Shown in pieces: positions 42,201-52,063 of a DNA stretch of 64,000 nt. Both the position numbers and the translations under genes were made by a program. The notes under the pieces were generated by a model. That model made no database searches. It saw only the letters and a program-made list of their open reading frames with translations, and had not been told where the DNA came from. Positions within the stretch are counted from its first letter, which is position 1, and each line of letters opens with the position of its first letter. Source of the stretch: CAZHFW01 sp964531675 (GTDB lineage: Bacteria; Planctomycetota; Phycisphaerae; Phycisphaerales; UBA1924); contig CAZHFW010000008.1 of NCBI GenBank assembly GCA_964531675.1, positions 1 to 64,000 on the forward strand, given 5' to 3'.

Positions 42201-45200
42201 CAGATCCGCAGCCATCGCGGTCTGCGGGGCCTGAGGCGTCTGCGGCGCCGCCTTCGGGTCGGCAGGCTTGGCCTCGGGCTTGGCTTCCGCCTTGGCGTCG
42301 GCGCCGCTTGCGATGTTCACGTCCTTGGGCTTGGAGCCCGGGGCTTCGGCGCCCTGGGTCTCCTGAGGCTTGAAGGATGTGGCCAGGCCGCCCTGGATCA
42401 AGCGAAGACGACCGAACTGCCGCTGCAAGCCCATCGACTCCGGCGTCGTCGCCAGGCCCTTGACGAGCACCTCACGGAGCTTCTCCGCGAGCGTGGTCGC
42501 ATCGGCGTACTTGAGCTGGATGACGGAGGGCTCAACCCAGTTGGACGCGCGATCGGAGTCCAGATCCTTCACGAGGATCTCGACCAGCGCCAGCGCTTCC
42601 TCCCGGCCCGCGACGATCAACGCGTTGGTGCGTTCATCGACCGCGACCGCGATCTCGCCCGCGAGCGCCTTGCCTGTTGCGGTCGAGGGCAAGCCCTGGC
42701 GACGCGTCCCCGGGATGCGGCGCAGATCTTCGCCTTGCGTGAAGAGCTGATCGATGACGGACTTGGTTCGCACCGCCGAGGCGTTGTCGAGCGGGAAGAT
42801 GCGCACGACGACCGCTTCGCCGATCGGAAGCGTGTCCAGGCCCGAGATCACTTCCGAGAGCGCGACCACGTTTCCGGGCGTGGAGGCGATCACGATCGAG
42901 TTGGTGTCGTTGTCGGCGATCAGGCGGATCGGCTTGGCCAGATCAAGCTCGAGCTTGGAGGCGTCAAGTCCATTGCGGGCGATCGAGAGTCGGCGGACCT
43001 GCTCCGCCAGGGCGCGGGCCGGCCCCGTCGATTGCGTCGCGCCCGGACCATTGAGGCCTTCGGTCGGGCTGATCATCGAGTTGAGCGTCTTGACCAAGGT
43101 CGACGCGGTCGCGAGCTTCAGTGGAATGACCTGGATCTTCTGCTCCGCCTCGATCGGTGCCGCATCCACCGCACGCACCAGTTCCGCGACCGCCTGTCCA
43201 TCCGCGGGGCTTGCAAGCACCGCGATCGCGCGGCGGGAGGAAAGCGTGACGATCGTCACAGGCTCCGCCACCACGCCCGGCCGATCCGCCGGCTGAGGCT
43301 TGGAAAGACCCATGTCTTCGAGCGTCTTCTTGATCTGGTCGGGATCGTTGTTGGTGACATCGATCACCGTGACCGACTGCCCGATGATGGACGCGCCGTC
43401 CTGGGTGTTCTGGAGCGCACCCAGACCGCGATCGTCCAGCTCCGCGATGACCTTGGCGATCTGCTCAAAGATGCGGGGCGAAGCCGCGACAACCAGCGAG
43501 TTGGTCCCGCGATCGACTTCCACCGCGATCGTCTCACCCATCTGCTGGGCCATGGGCTGGAAGGTCGCCAGCAGCGTCGCACGAAGGCGCGCGGCCGGGA
43601 CGTTCTTCAACCGGACGACCTGAGGCATGAGCCTGGCGTTCTCGCCCGACTGGGTCAGGGACTCGGCCAGCGCCTTGATCTGCGCAAGCTGAGACTCGTC
43701 GGCGCGGACGATCAGCGCGCCCGCAGCATCATCGCCGAGAATCGCGACCGCACGCGGGCCGGTCTGCACGCCGCCCGGGAGCTTTCCGATGAACATCTCA
43801 CGCAGCGTCGCCGCGATCTGGGTCGCCTTGCCCGAACGCAGGGGCACGATGGTCGGCGCGGGCATGTTGGCAAAGCCCGGGACGTCGAGCTGCTTGACGA
43901 TGGCCTCGATGCGCTCCATGTCCCGCCTTCCGGCGAACACGATGAGGGCGTTGGTCTGAGGCTCCGCGGAGATCGTGGGGATGCCTTCGCCTCCCAGCAC
44001 GATGGCGGGCGAGGGCTGATTCTGATCGTTGCGGGCGCGTTGATTCTGCTGGAGCCTGGCGCGTTCCTGACGGACCTGCTCTTCGAGCGGGGCGCGCAGG
44101 CCCTCGTTGATCGCGCGGGCCACGGACGCCGCATCCGCGCTGCGCAGCGGGATCACCTGGAGTTGACGCGAGGTGTCGTACTCCTTCGTGTCGAGCTTGG
44201 TGAGCAAGGTGCGCAGACCCTCCCACTCCTTCTGGTCGGCGGAGATGACCAGGGAGTTGGACGCCGCGTCCGGGAGGATGGTGACGGCGCGGGCGCCGGG
44301 AGTCGCAGCCTCGGGCGCGAAGCGCCCGTAGAAGAGCTCAAGGGCCTTGGAGATCTGGGTCGCGTCGGCGAACTGAAGCTTCACGAACTCCGTCGAGCGC
44401 GTGGAGTTCGGAGCGACGTCCAGCTCCGCGACGATCTTGGCGACTTCCTCGACCTGATCCGTGGAGGCCGCAACAAGCAGCGTGTTGTCGTTGGCGGAAT
44501 AGTCGAGATTGACGGGGCTCTGGTCCCCCGACGATCCCCGGCTGCGCATCAGCGAGCGGAGATTGAAGAACACGTCCTCGGCCGGCGCGTTGTTGAGCTT
44601 GATCCGCCTGAAGACCAGCAAGCTCTTCATCGGCTCGGTGTCGATCTTCTTGATCTGGTCGGTTGCGATCGCGATCGCCTCGGCGGAGCCGGTGAGCAGG
44701 ATCGAGTTCGAACGGGCCACCGGCGTGATGATGACCTTGACGTTGGGAGGCAGGGCCGCCTTCAGGGCGCTGGCCACCTCCGCGGCGCGGGCCGACGCGA
44801 GCGTCACCGTCGCGATGTTGGCCTGCTCGGTCGTGGGCGGAGCATCGAGCTGCGCGACCAGGGCCTTGACCTGATCAAGCAGCGCCTCCGGCGCGGACAC
44901 GATGATCGAGCTCGTCGAGGGCTGAGGCGTCACAATGAGCTGCTCATTGGCGCGGGAGTTGCCCGCCGGGAACATGGCCCGGAGGCTCGCGGCAGCCTCG
45001 GCGACGCCGATGTTCTTCATCGCGTAGACCTCGATCTTCCGCCCCGCGCCCTGATCGGGCTGGTCGATCTGCGCGACCAGCTCCTTCAGCGACTTGAGCG
45101 TGTCGGGATCGGCCGCCAGGATCAGGACGTTCCCATCGGGCGAGCCGATGATCGAGACCGAATCCGGAGGCAAGCCCTGAGCCTGGGCCCGCTGCTGGAA

Positions 45201-48200
45201 GAACTGGCGCAGCGTCTGGGCGGCCCGATCGGCCTTGGCGTTGGCGAGCGTGATCGATTCAAGCTGCTGGCCCGGACGCGCCGCGCTGGCGTCCAGATCC
45301 TTCACGTAGGACTCGGCCTGCGCGACGCGCTCAGCCTTGCCCACAAGAACCAGACGACGTCCGAGCCTGTCAATCTCAATGGTCACCGCGTCCGGATCAG
45401 GGCCGCGGAATGCACGCCAGCCCGGCGTGACCATCGCCTTCTCGAGCACCGACCTGATCGCGGGCAGGTCCGCGTTTCCGATCGGGACCGCTTTCACGAC
45501 GATCTGCGTCTTCTCCGACGGAGCCTGGTCGAGCGTCCCGATCACCCGTTCGGCGGTCGCGATCGCGTCCCCGCTTCCCATGAGCACCAGCGCATTGGTG
45601 CGCTGGTTGGGCTCGATGATGAATCGCTCGGCGTCGCCGCGCTGGCCGCCCGGCGTGTTCATCCGCTCCCACATGAGCGTGTCGGTCAAAGCGCGCAGCG
45701 TCGACTCCAGGTCCGCGACGCGGGCGTTCTTGAGCGGGATGACCTTGAACTGCAAGGCCTGTGAGTCCGAAGGCGTGTCGAACGTCTTGGCGAGCGTCTG
45801 CACCTGCTCGAAGTCGTCGTCCGAGGCCGCGACCACCAGCGTGCCCGACCGCTTGTCCCCGATGACCGCGACGCGATTGGCCGTGCGACGCCCAGGCGTG
45901 GCCGAGACGTTGGCGCGATCGGTGAAGAAGCGGGTGAGCGCTGTCGAGACCGCATTCGCATCCGCACGCTCGAGCTTGATGGAGCGCACCGGCAAACCGC
46001 CGGCAGCGGAGGTGTCAACCTGCGCGATGATCTGCTTGATCTGCTCGATGTCTTCCTTGGGCGCACGCACCACGAACAGATTGGAACTGTCGTCCGCGGA
46101 AAGACGGATGCGTTCCCGCTTCCCCGCGTCCTTGCCGATCACAACCTGGTCCACGATGGACCGCACCGTCGAGGGCGAGGCCTGCTGAAGCGGAATGATT
46201 GCCAGGGCCAGATCGGGCCTTTCGGCCGAAGCGTCCGCGGTCTGCAGCAGACGGATCACGTCGGCATGCTGAGGCTCAGACGCGGTCACGAGCAGGGCGT
46301 TGGAGCGGGGATCGGCGATGAACCGCGCCGCGGTCGTTTCGGAGGCTGCGGGCCCTTGCCGCTGGGCATCGAAGAGCTGCTGAAGCGTCGGCACGAGCTC
46401 GTTCGCCTGAGCGTTCTTGAGCTCGTAGCGCCGGATCGAAAGCCGCTTCTCTGAGGGCGACTGATCGATCAGGCTCACGAACCTGTCGATGAGCGGCAGC
46501 GCATCGGCGGGAGCCGCCACGATGAGCGATGAGCCCATGGGGTCGGCGGTGATGCGGACCAGCGACGGATCGATGGTGGCGCGCAAAGGCTCCTGTCCAT
46601 CAGCGGGCTGGACGGAGAGGTCGAGCCCACGGATGCGCCTGGCCTGATATCCGACGGGCTGGGGCGAGACAAAGTCCGCCAGCGCCTGCTTGGCCCGTGC
46701 CGCGGTCACCGAAGTGAGCGGATAGACCTTCACGGAGAGCGACTGGGTCGTGTTGAGGGAGAGGACGTTGCCGATCAGATCGCCGACAACGCTGAAGTCC
46801 GTTCCGTTGGCCGCGATGATGAGGGCGCTGCCCGCGGGGTCGACCGCGACCGAGACCGGCCCGGTGAATCCCGACGGATTCTGCGGGCCCGTCCGGCCGA
46901 TCTGCGCGATCATCTGATTGACGAGCTGGGCCACCGATCCCGCGTCCGCGCTGGCGGGCATGGGAACGATCCGGATCGCCGAAGGCTCGGCTGGGAGATT
47001 CTGCTGGAGCTGCGCCGCGATCGCCGCGATGCGGTCGGTCGCGCGCGGCGAGCCCAGGATCAAGAGCGAGTTGGTCGCGGGATCAACGCCGATGGTGACG
47101 TCGGTGTCGAGCGGGGGCTCGGCCTTAGCGTTTGTATTGGCCTCGGGCTCGAGCGCGATGACCGCAGCGGTCAGCGCGGCGTGGAGGGGGAGGAAGGTGT
47201 TGACGGGAAAGGCCGCGCCGGACTTCTTGACCGGCTCACCTCCTTGATTGGCAGGAGGCGACGCACGCCGGATCAGCTCCTCCGCGGGGACGACTTCCAC
47301 CTTCGAGCCCGGCTGCTGGTCGAGCAGCCTCTTGAGCGTGCGGGCCAGCAGTTCCGCGTCCACCTTGGAACGGTCCACGGGGATCGTGCGGAGCTGTCGC
47401 GAGGTGTTCAGCGTCGCCGCGTCGAGCTTGCCCGCGATGGACTCCACCTGCGCCATCTGCGCATCCGAGCCCCGCACGACGAGCGAGTTGCTCGCGCGAT
47501 CCACCCGGATCACCGGCGGAGGCTCGGCCGCCTTGGAGTCCTGGAAGACCGCTTGAAGATTCTGAGCCAGTTCGCTCGCGTCCGCGTTCTGCAGCGTGAT
47601 GATCCGCACCGCCTCGGTGGGCATGTTTCCGGCAGCTTCGGTGTCGAGCGTGGAGGTGATCTGCTCCGCAAGATCGAGCAATGCCTTGGGGCCGGACACG
47701 ATGACCGCATTGGTGCGGGCGTCCGCGGCAACCTTCACCGGCGCGGGCTCGCCCGCGTTGGGGCCTGACCTGGCGATCGCCTGGACCTTGGCCCACTCGG
47801 GGAGCTTGTCCAGAGCGCTCTCGCGGGACAGGATCGTCTGGAGCGTGGGTGCAATGCTCTCCGCGCGAGCGTGCTTGAGCGCGATGGAACGCACCCCGAG
47901 CCCCTCCGGATCCACCGCGACATCCATCTGCTCGATGAGCTTGGCAGCCCGCGCAAGCTGCGCGGAGCTTCCGACGATGACGATCGTGTTCGAGCCGGGC
48001 TCGGGCGTGATCGTCGCCGCGGTCTCACCCGGGACGTTCTGCGCGTTCACCGATTGCGTCAGCGCGGGTGCGATCGTCGCGGCCTGCCCCTTGGTCAGGC
48101 GGAAGACGCGCACCTCGACCGCGGTCGCGACCGATTGCTGGTCAAGCGTGCTGATCACGCCCTCCGCGATCGCGATGAGCTCGCGTGGCGAGGAGACGAT

Positions 48201-50948
48201 GAGCGTGTTGCTCGCCGCGTCCGCCGAGACTTCCAGGAGCTTGGCCTCATCGGCGGGATTCCCTCCGGTTGCGGCGTGCGCTTCGCGCAGCCGGGAGGCG
48301 AGCAGCCGCTGCACGACCGGCTGGAGCCGTTCGGCCCGGGCCTGCTTGAGCGGGAAGAGCTTGAGGTCGGTCGCGGGAAGCTCGGGCTTGGCGTCAAGCT
48401 CGGTGATGAGCTTCTCCGCGGGCGTGAAGGCTTCCCTGGGCCCGCTCACGATCAGCGAGCGGGTCGTCGGTTCAATCGAGACGCCCACAGGGACCGTGGA
48501 CGCGGCGCCCGGCGCGGTGAGCGTGAGCGCGCCCTTGGCGGCCAGATCACGCAGCGCGTTGGCCACCGCGTTGGGATCCGCGTTCTTGATCTTGTAGGTC
48601 CGGACCTCGACGTTCTCGGTGATCTTCTGCTGATCGAGCGAGCGAACGATCTGCTCGAAGCCCGCCAGACGCTTGTTGGGCGCGTCGACGATGAGCGAGT
48701 TGGTCGTGCGATCGGCGCGAACCACGACCTCGCGGGGCTGCTTCAGGTCATACCGAGGCTGCCTCGTGCGCGGGTCCAGAGGCACCGGAGGCTCGGGGAA
48801 CATCTGGTCGATGGTCTGCGCAAGCTCTTCTGCGCGGGCCACCTTGAGCGGGAAGATGCGGATTTCTCGCTCTGTTCCGGTCAGCTGCTGCGATTCATTC
48901 AGCTTGGAGACGATCTCCTCGATCTCCGGATACACCGACTCGTGGGCGCTGACGATCAGTGTGTTGGTCGCCACGTCGGCCTGGATCGACACGGGCTTGG
49001 CGATCCGCTGTTCGCCCGGCCGCTGATCGAACGAAGCCTGAAGCACCTGCGCGAGATTGCCCGCGTCGGTCTGTCGCAGCTGCAGAATGCGCAGCGGCGG
49101 GCGTTCGGCGGGCTGGACAGTGTCCAGATTGTGCACGAGCTGCTCGATGAGCGCGTGCTGGGAGGGCTCGGCCCTGATCACCAGCCGCTTGAGCTCGTCG
49201 ATCGCCTCGACCTCGGGCTCGGTCGCGTTCTGTCCAAGGCGGATGGCCTTGAAGATGCTCAAGAGCCTGGGCGCGATCTCGGAGGGCTTGAGCACGGAGA
49301 CCGTGATCGTCCGAGCTTCCACCGCGACCGCGGTGGTCTGCACCTGCGAGAGAATGTTCTGGAATCGAGCCAGGCCCGCTTGCGAGCCGACCAGCGTGAT
49401 CGACTTGCTGGCCGCATCCAGGTTGGCGACGACCGGATCAAGGTCTGATTTCCCGGTCGCCTTGTCCAGATCCTGGGCCTTGGCCAGGACCGCTGCCGGG
49501 TTCTCGGCAGCTCCGCCGGTCAGGCGGATCACGCGCACGTCCTTGTCGGTCTGGGCGGGCACATCGATCGCCGCGAGCAGGCTCTCAAATGCCGCGACAT
49601 CCGAGTCGGGGCCGGTGACGATGATCCCCTTCTGGTCCGGCGCAGCCGCCCACTTGATGACGGAGATCTGGCGGGGCGTGAGCATCTTGGCCGCAATCGC
49701 GTCGATGCTCGAGGGAAGGGCGAAGCGGGGCCTGATCACAACGGTCCGGGACTCAACGGTCGCTGACTTGGAGTCGCCCGCGCCGGGGTCGAGTTCGCCC
49801 AGGAGCGTGCGCGCCTGCGTGACCTGGGCCGCGTGCCCGATCACGGTGATCTTGCCTGCTGCGGTCAGCGGAATGACCTGGGGCCTGGTCTTGGGAGGCA
49901 GGTTCGCGAAGAGTTGGGAGACCTGCTGAGCCGCCGAGTCGGGCGTGAGCGTGCGCAGCGTGAAGGTCAGCATCTGCGTGCCGCCGTCGGCGGAGACGCC
50001 CTCGGGGACGTCCAGAAGCTTGATCATCTCCTCGACGGTGCGGATGCGGGCCTCGGCCCCCACCGCGACGATCGAGTTGGTGCGAGGATCAGCCGCGAGG
50101 TTCAGGCCCGCCAGATTCTGATCCTGGATGGTGCGCTGCTGGCCATCCTTGTCCACGATCACGGTCTTCTGGCGCTCGCCCATGAGCCCGCGGAGCGCGT
50201 TGAGGACAGGTTCGCATTGCGCGTACTGAAGCGGGAAGAGCCTGAACGCGGAATCGACGGGCTTCACCGCGTCGATCGACTGGACGATCTCGCGGATGCG
50301 CCTGGCCTGGGCGGCCGCTTCCACGACGATGACCATGTTTTGCTGAGGCACCGCCGACGCGGAGCCAAACGGGCCGATGAGCGGCTTGATCTGCTCGGCG
50401 ACCGTCTCCGCCTTGGAGTTGGAGAGCGGGATCGTGACCGTGATGATCTGGTCGGGCGGGATGTTCGGGTCGATGGCGCCGTGCTCGACCTGGGAGGCCT
50501 TGCGGGCCGAGTCCTGGATCGAAGCCAGGTACAGGAACTGGCCCTGGCGACGCAGGTGCACGTTGAACCGCTGGAGGTTCAGATTGAGGATGGTCAGCGC
50601 CTGATCGAACGTGTACGCGCTGGCGCCGACGAAGGTCATGGTGCCCGCGGGGGACGGGACCTCGAAGATGATCGGAAGCCCCGCCTCGCGGGCGAAGAAA
50701 TCGATCACCATGTCGAACGGCGCATCCTTGAAGTTGAACTCGATGCGCGCGGTTTCAGGCGTGGGCGAGCCCGCGGGTGGAGGCGCGGGCTGGGCGGGCG
50801 TCTGGGGCGCGGGCTTGTCCTGGGCCAGCGCGACCGGTGCAGGCAGGCCCGCCGCGGCAATGAGCGACGCAGCCAGGATGCGGCGGGCGGGCGAAGGGAC
50901 GCGACGGGGATCGCGGGGATTCGGGCTCTTGATCTGGGAACGTTCCAT
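39228..50948 (-). CDS. gspD: Giant type II secretion secretin (GspD) with about 39 tandem N1-type domains
   Basis: 3906 residues in one uninterrupted frame; ordinary GspD/PilQ proteins have 600-760. Signal peptide (ILAASLIAAAGLPAPVALAQ, no lipobox), Pro-rich linker, then an N0/STN domain (about 66-143). From about 150 to 3510 follow about 39 secretin-N repeats of roughly 70-150 residues. Each begins like IPLKxAxAxxLAxxL and ends like ADxxTNxLIVxAxxxxxxxIxxLVxxLD. Several have inserts, the longest Ala/Lys/Pro-rich near 42.2-42.4 kb. The secretin core starts at 3513 (VMIEVLLAEV) with EILSNPQVMVNNNNKAKIQVGE, VVIGGLIQ, KVPLLGDLPGIGAAF and LLVILTPRII. The last 100 residues are Pro/Gly-rich. AAGGAG lies 4 nt before the ATG. 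Last gene of the operon. Confidence 0.93.
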   Translation of the reverse strand: MERSQIKSPNPRDPRRVPSPARRILAASLIAAAGLPAPVALAQDKPAPQTPAQPAPPPAGSPTPETARIEFNFKDAPFDMVIDFFAREAGLPIIFEVPSPAGTMTFVGASAYTFDQALTILNLNLQRFNVHLRRQGQFLYLASIQDSARKASQVEHGAIDPNIPPDQIITVTIPLSNSKAETVAEQIKPLIGPFGSASAVPQQNMVIVVEAAAQARRIREIVQSIDAVKPVDSAFRLFPLQYAQCEPVLNALRGLMGERQKTVIVDKDGQQRTIQDQNLAGLNLAADPRTNSIVAVGAEARIRTVEEMIKLLDVPEGVSADGGTQMLTFTLRTLTPDSAAQQVSQLFANLPPKTRPQVIPLTAAGKITVIGHAAQVTQARTLLGELDPGAGDSKSATVESRTVVIRPRFALPSSIDAIAAKMLTPRQISVIKWAAAPDQKGIIVTGPDSDVAAFESLLAAIDVPAQTDKDVRVIRLTGGAAENPAAVLAKAQDLDKATGKSDLDPVVANLDAASKSITLVGSQAGLARFQNILSQVQTTAVAVEARTITVSVLKPSEIAPRLLSIFKAIRLGQNATEPEVEAIDELKRLVIRAEPSQHALIEQLVHNLDTVQPAERPPLRILQLRQTDAGNLAQVLQASFDQRPGEQRIAKPVSIQADVATNTLIVSAHESVYPEIEEIVSKLNESQQLTGTEREIRIFPLKVARAEELAQTIDQMFPEPPVPLDPRTRQPRYDLKQPREVVVRADRTTNSLIVDAPNKRLAGFEQIVRSLDQQKITENVEVRTYKIKNADPNAVANALRDLAAKGALTLTAPGAASTVPVGVSIEPTTRSLIVSGPREAFTPAEKLITELDAKPELPATDLKLFPLKQARAERLQPVVQRLLASRLREAHAATGGNPADEAKLLEVSADAASNTLIVSSPRELIAIAEGVISTLDQQSVATAVEVRVFRLTKGQAATIAPALTQSVNAQNVPGETAATITPEPGSNTIVIVGSSAQLARAAKLIEQMDVAVDPEGLGVRSIALKHARAESIAPTLQTILSRESALDKLPEWAKVQAIARSGPNAGEPAPVKVAADARTNAVIVSGPKALLDLAEQITSTLDTEAAGNMPTEAVRIITLQNADASELAQNLQAVFQDSKAAEPPPVIRVDRASNSLVVRGSDAQMAQVESIAGKLDAATLNTSRQLRTIPVDRSKVDAELLARTLKRLLDQQPGSKVEVVPAEELIRRASPPANQGGEPVKKSGAAFPVNTFLPLHAALTAAVIALEPEANTNAKAEPPLDTDVTIGVDPATNSLLILGSPRATDRIAAIAAQLQQNLPAEPSAIRIVPMPASADAGSVAQLVNQMIAQIGRTGPQNPSGFTGPVSVAVDPAGSALIIAANGTDFSVVGDLIGNVLSLNTTQSLSVKVYPLTSVTAARAKQALADFVSPQPVGYQARRIRGLDLSVQPADGQEPLRATIDPSLVRITADPMGSSLIVAAPADALPLIDRFVSLIDQSPSEKRLSIRRYELKNAQANELVPTLQQLFDAQRQGPAASETTAARFIADPRSNALLVTASEPQHADVIRLLQTADASAERPDLALAIIPLQQASPSTVRSIVDQVVIGKDAGKRERIRLSADDSSNLFVVRAPKEDIEQIKQIIAQVDTSAAGGLPVRSIKLERADANAVSTALTRFFTDRANVSATPGRRTANRVAVIGDKRSGTLVVAASDDDFEQVQTLAKTFDTPSDSQALQFKVIPLKNARVADLESTLRALTDTLMWERMNTPGGQRGDAERFIIEPNQRTNALVLMGSGDAIATAERVIGTLDQAPSEKTQIVVKAVPIGNADLPAIRSVLEKAMVTPGWRAFRGPDPDAVTIEIDRLGRRLVLVGKAERVAQAESYVKDLDASAARPGQQLESITLANAKADRAAQTLRQFFQQRAQAQGLPPDSVSIIGSPDGNVLILAADPDTLKSLKELVAQIDQPDQGAGRKIEVYAMKNIGVAEAAASLRAMFPAGNSRANEQLIVTPQPSTSSIIVSAPEALLDQVKALVAQLDAPPTTEQANIATVTLASARAAEVASALKAALPPNVKVIITPVARSNSILLTGSAEAIAIATDQIKKIDTEPMKSLLVFRRIKLNNAPAEDVFFNLRSLMRSRGSSGDQSPVNLDYSANDNTLLVAASTDQVEEVAKIVAELDVAPNSTRSTEFVKLQFADATQISKALELFYGRFAPEAATPGARAVTILPDAASNSLVISADQKEWEGLRTLLTKLDTKEYDTSRQLQVIPLRSADAASVARAINEGLRAPLEEQVRQERARLQQNQRARNDQNQPSPAIVLGGEGIPTISAEPQTNALIVFAGRRDMERIEAIVKQLDVPGFANMPAPTIVPLRSGKATQIAATLREMFIGKLPGGVQTGPRAVAILGDDAAGALIVRADESQLAQIKALAESLTQSGENARLMPQVVRLKNVPAARLRATLLATFQPMAQQMGETIAVEVDRGTNSLVVAASPRIFEQIAKVIAELDDRGLGALQNTQDGASIIGQSVTVIDVTNNDPDQIKKTLEDMGLSKPQPADRPGVVAEPVTIVTLSSRRAIAVLASPADGQAVAELVRAVDAAPIEAEQKIQVIPLKLATASTLVKTLNSMISPTEGLNGPGATQSTGPARALAEQVRRLSIARNGLDASKLELDLAKPIRLIADNDTNSIVIASTPGNVVALSEVISGLDTLPIGEAVVVRIFPLDNASAVRTKSVIDQLFTQGEDLRRIPGTRRQGLPSTATGKALAGEIAVAVDERTNALIVAGREEALALVEILVKDLDSDRASNWVEPSVIQLKYADATTLAEKLREVLVKGLATTPESMGLQRQFGRLRLIQGGLATSFKPQETQGAEAPGSKPKDVNIASGADAKAEAKPEAKPADPKAAPQTPQAPQTAMAADLFAPVTGLVITPEETLNALIVVGTPANLAVVRELVATLDVEAASAQNTVHVYPLKFAAAERVSSLIQDIFRQRERNGPTRPEDKLTISADTRTNALLISTSNRSFAIIEGLLKQIDAEQANYSVGLHILPVSGATVTQLAPKIERLMRERLEAATRSGTVRNPLDAFSIEAEPINNLLIIAASDENLGVIKELVSALSKDANLLNAQQRTELIQLTQGTPTDITAQIKSLYLDKQNATRGNNAVNVVPNERLNAILVTGTEADITEIRSIVTRLETTQIQTVREVRRIELKSANALEVVNLVENVLAGRPLGGRAVAGKQATKIRFLKDQVAGDIKNTTGRNATEADVDGFIREQVTLTPDIRTNSVMVAAPPQMLKLIDELVQDIDGSNAGLRKIETFQLKNADARAMAELLRDVFNLRQQGNSYVLVPARGQEDPGNAQNSPTDQSGPAVEPPGQLAGTTVTAVPDERQQLSIAIDARTNTLLVSGTKEYLDLVRKVVTDLDSVEASDRERVVYHLRNAKAKDIETTLASYFKGESTLERTTLGAQLTGSLARQLEREVTVVGDDKSNKLVISTSPRYMDMVLKIVEELDSSPPQVMIEVLLAEVTVDASDEWAMDINVGPFGGDNYTIGTSAASTGKIETGLGVPNLSVASADFGLLIRALQAQGKLEILSNPQVMVNNNNKAKIQVGENIAIVEGVERLTTGNIRSDVVRKDVGIILNVMPSISNDGFVRMEINPEISQLTNKTTQITEDFQAPVINQRTVDTIVTVKDGQSVVIGGLIQSVEEERRTKVPLLGDLPGIGAAFQSTKKTASKTELLVILTPRIIPGSQGGGFAEAADRVNNSALDRVQDSSQIRNYLDQLGTRDADLIRTITPESPDPASYVNPEHRSGPPGAPRNPPSNMNPAAPPVQPAPQDVQPGGPPAPTPADNPGTPPSEVPAGSGGQPPVEPPSPENNPPAPKPRADSATPARTSRNVDPPPAVTRVNTRR

Positions 50949-51037
50949 CTCGCTCCTTCCATGGGAGTGTTGAGGCGTCGGTAGGTGCCGGTGTGGGTCC
51001 CCCGCGAGAGGATCAGGACCGTGTCCGGCGGGTTGGG

Positions 51038-52063
51038 TTACGAGCTGCCTTTGGAGGCGGGCGTCGGCGCCGGGGAGTTTACCGGATCAGGCAGTTGTCG
51101 CCGGGCAGCCAGGGTGTTGCCGTTGAAGATCTCGTAGCGTTTGCCCGCGATGTCGAAAACCGCTCGCTCGCCCTGACCATCGATCAGGATCGCGTCCAGC
51201 ACCTTGCCGCCGGTCAGCAGGGTCACACGCTCCCCCGAGCGAGTATTCAGCAGGAATGCAACGACGCCCTGGCTTGAGCGCACGACTCCGGTCAGTCGGT
51301 ACTCCTCGTAAGGGACACCGACCGCAGGCACCGCGGGCGCCGCGGCGACTTGCACCGGAGGCTGGGGCGGCTGGTCCGTCGCGGGAGCTTTGAAGACGTT
51401 CTTGGCAAGCATCGCGCGCCAGAGCGTTTCCGACTCCGAGGACGCCGGGGCGATCACCGGGTCTTCGCCATTGTCCGGCTTGATGGCCGCCGCCAGCATC
51501 GTGTCGACGTTCAGGTGGATCTCGAACGACTCGCGTCCCTTCAGCGGGCGGAGCGAGAAGCCTTCGAAGCGGTGGATCCAGGGCTGGGCCTGAACGCTCG
51601 CGACGACCTGCAAAACCTGCTCCAGGGTGCCTTTGGCCTTGATCTGGCCGTTGATGACCGCAAAGTCCGGCTCACGAGCGAGCGAACGCTTCAGCGTGCT
51701 CTGCGAGATCTTGGCCTTGGTCACCGGGTTGATGACGTTCTTGGGCTGGCCGCAGGAGACTTGAATATCCAAGAGTCCCGCGCGCTCGGCGATCGTGCTC
51801 AGCGCGGTGCGGAAGCGATGCTCAGCCAGGTCCTGATCCTTGGCGAGGATGGTCTTGGCGAACTCCTTCTGCCGCTTGCGGACCGGGATCTGGTCTTCGA
51901 GCTTGGACTCAAGGGACGAGATGTTGCCTCTGGCGGTATCGATCTGATCCAGGAGATCCGCGCGGGGCGCGAAATAGAACGCGTCGGCCAGGAAGAGCAG
52001 GAGAGCGCTCCCCCCCACCGCGGCAGCGCCGAGCTTGATCAGTTTGAGTTTGGAGGGGCTCAC
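51038..52063 (-). CDS. GspM/PilO-like protein with C-terminal GspC/PilP-like domain
   Basis: 341 residues. A membrane helix (about 8-30), coiled coil (DQIDTARGNISSLESKLEDQ) and an alpha/beta domain match the PilO/GspM assembly-platform fold. After a Pro-rich hinge (about 230-250) follows a small beta domain YRLTGVVRSSQGVVAFLLNTRSGERVTLLTGGKV that matches the HR domain of GspC/PilP, the part that contacts the secretin N0 domain. GspM and GspC functions thus seem fused, a direct link from the inner-membrane platform to the giant secretin. It overlaps the upstream gene by 4 nt (ATGA). Confidence 0.78.
   Translation of the reverse strand: MSPSKLKLIKLGAAAVGGSALLLFLADAFYFAPRADLLDQIDTARGNISSLESKLEDQIPVRKRQKEFAKTILAKDQDLAEHRFRTALSTIAERAGLLDIQVSCGQPKNVINPVTKAKISQSTLKRSLAREPDFAVINGQIKAKGTLEQVLQVVASVQAQPWIHRFEGFSLRPLKGRESFEIHLNVDTMLAAAIKPDNGEDPVIAPASSESETLWRAMLAKNVFKAPATDQPPQPPVQVAAAPAVPAVGVPYEEYRLTGVVRSSQGVVAFLLNTRSGERVTLLTGGKVLDAILIDGQGERAVFDIAGKRYEIFNGNTLAARRQLPDPVNSPAPTPASKGSS

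Noticed and set aside
39192..45764. A 2190-residue open frame on the plus strand inside the secretin gene
   Set aside because: It is antisense to the secretin repeats, Arg/Gly/Leu-rich with no domain, and stays open because GC-rich codons rarely give stops in that frame.
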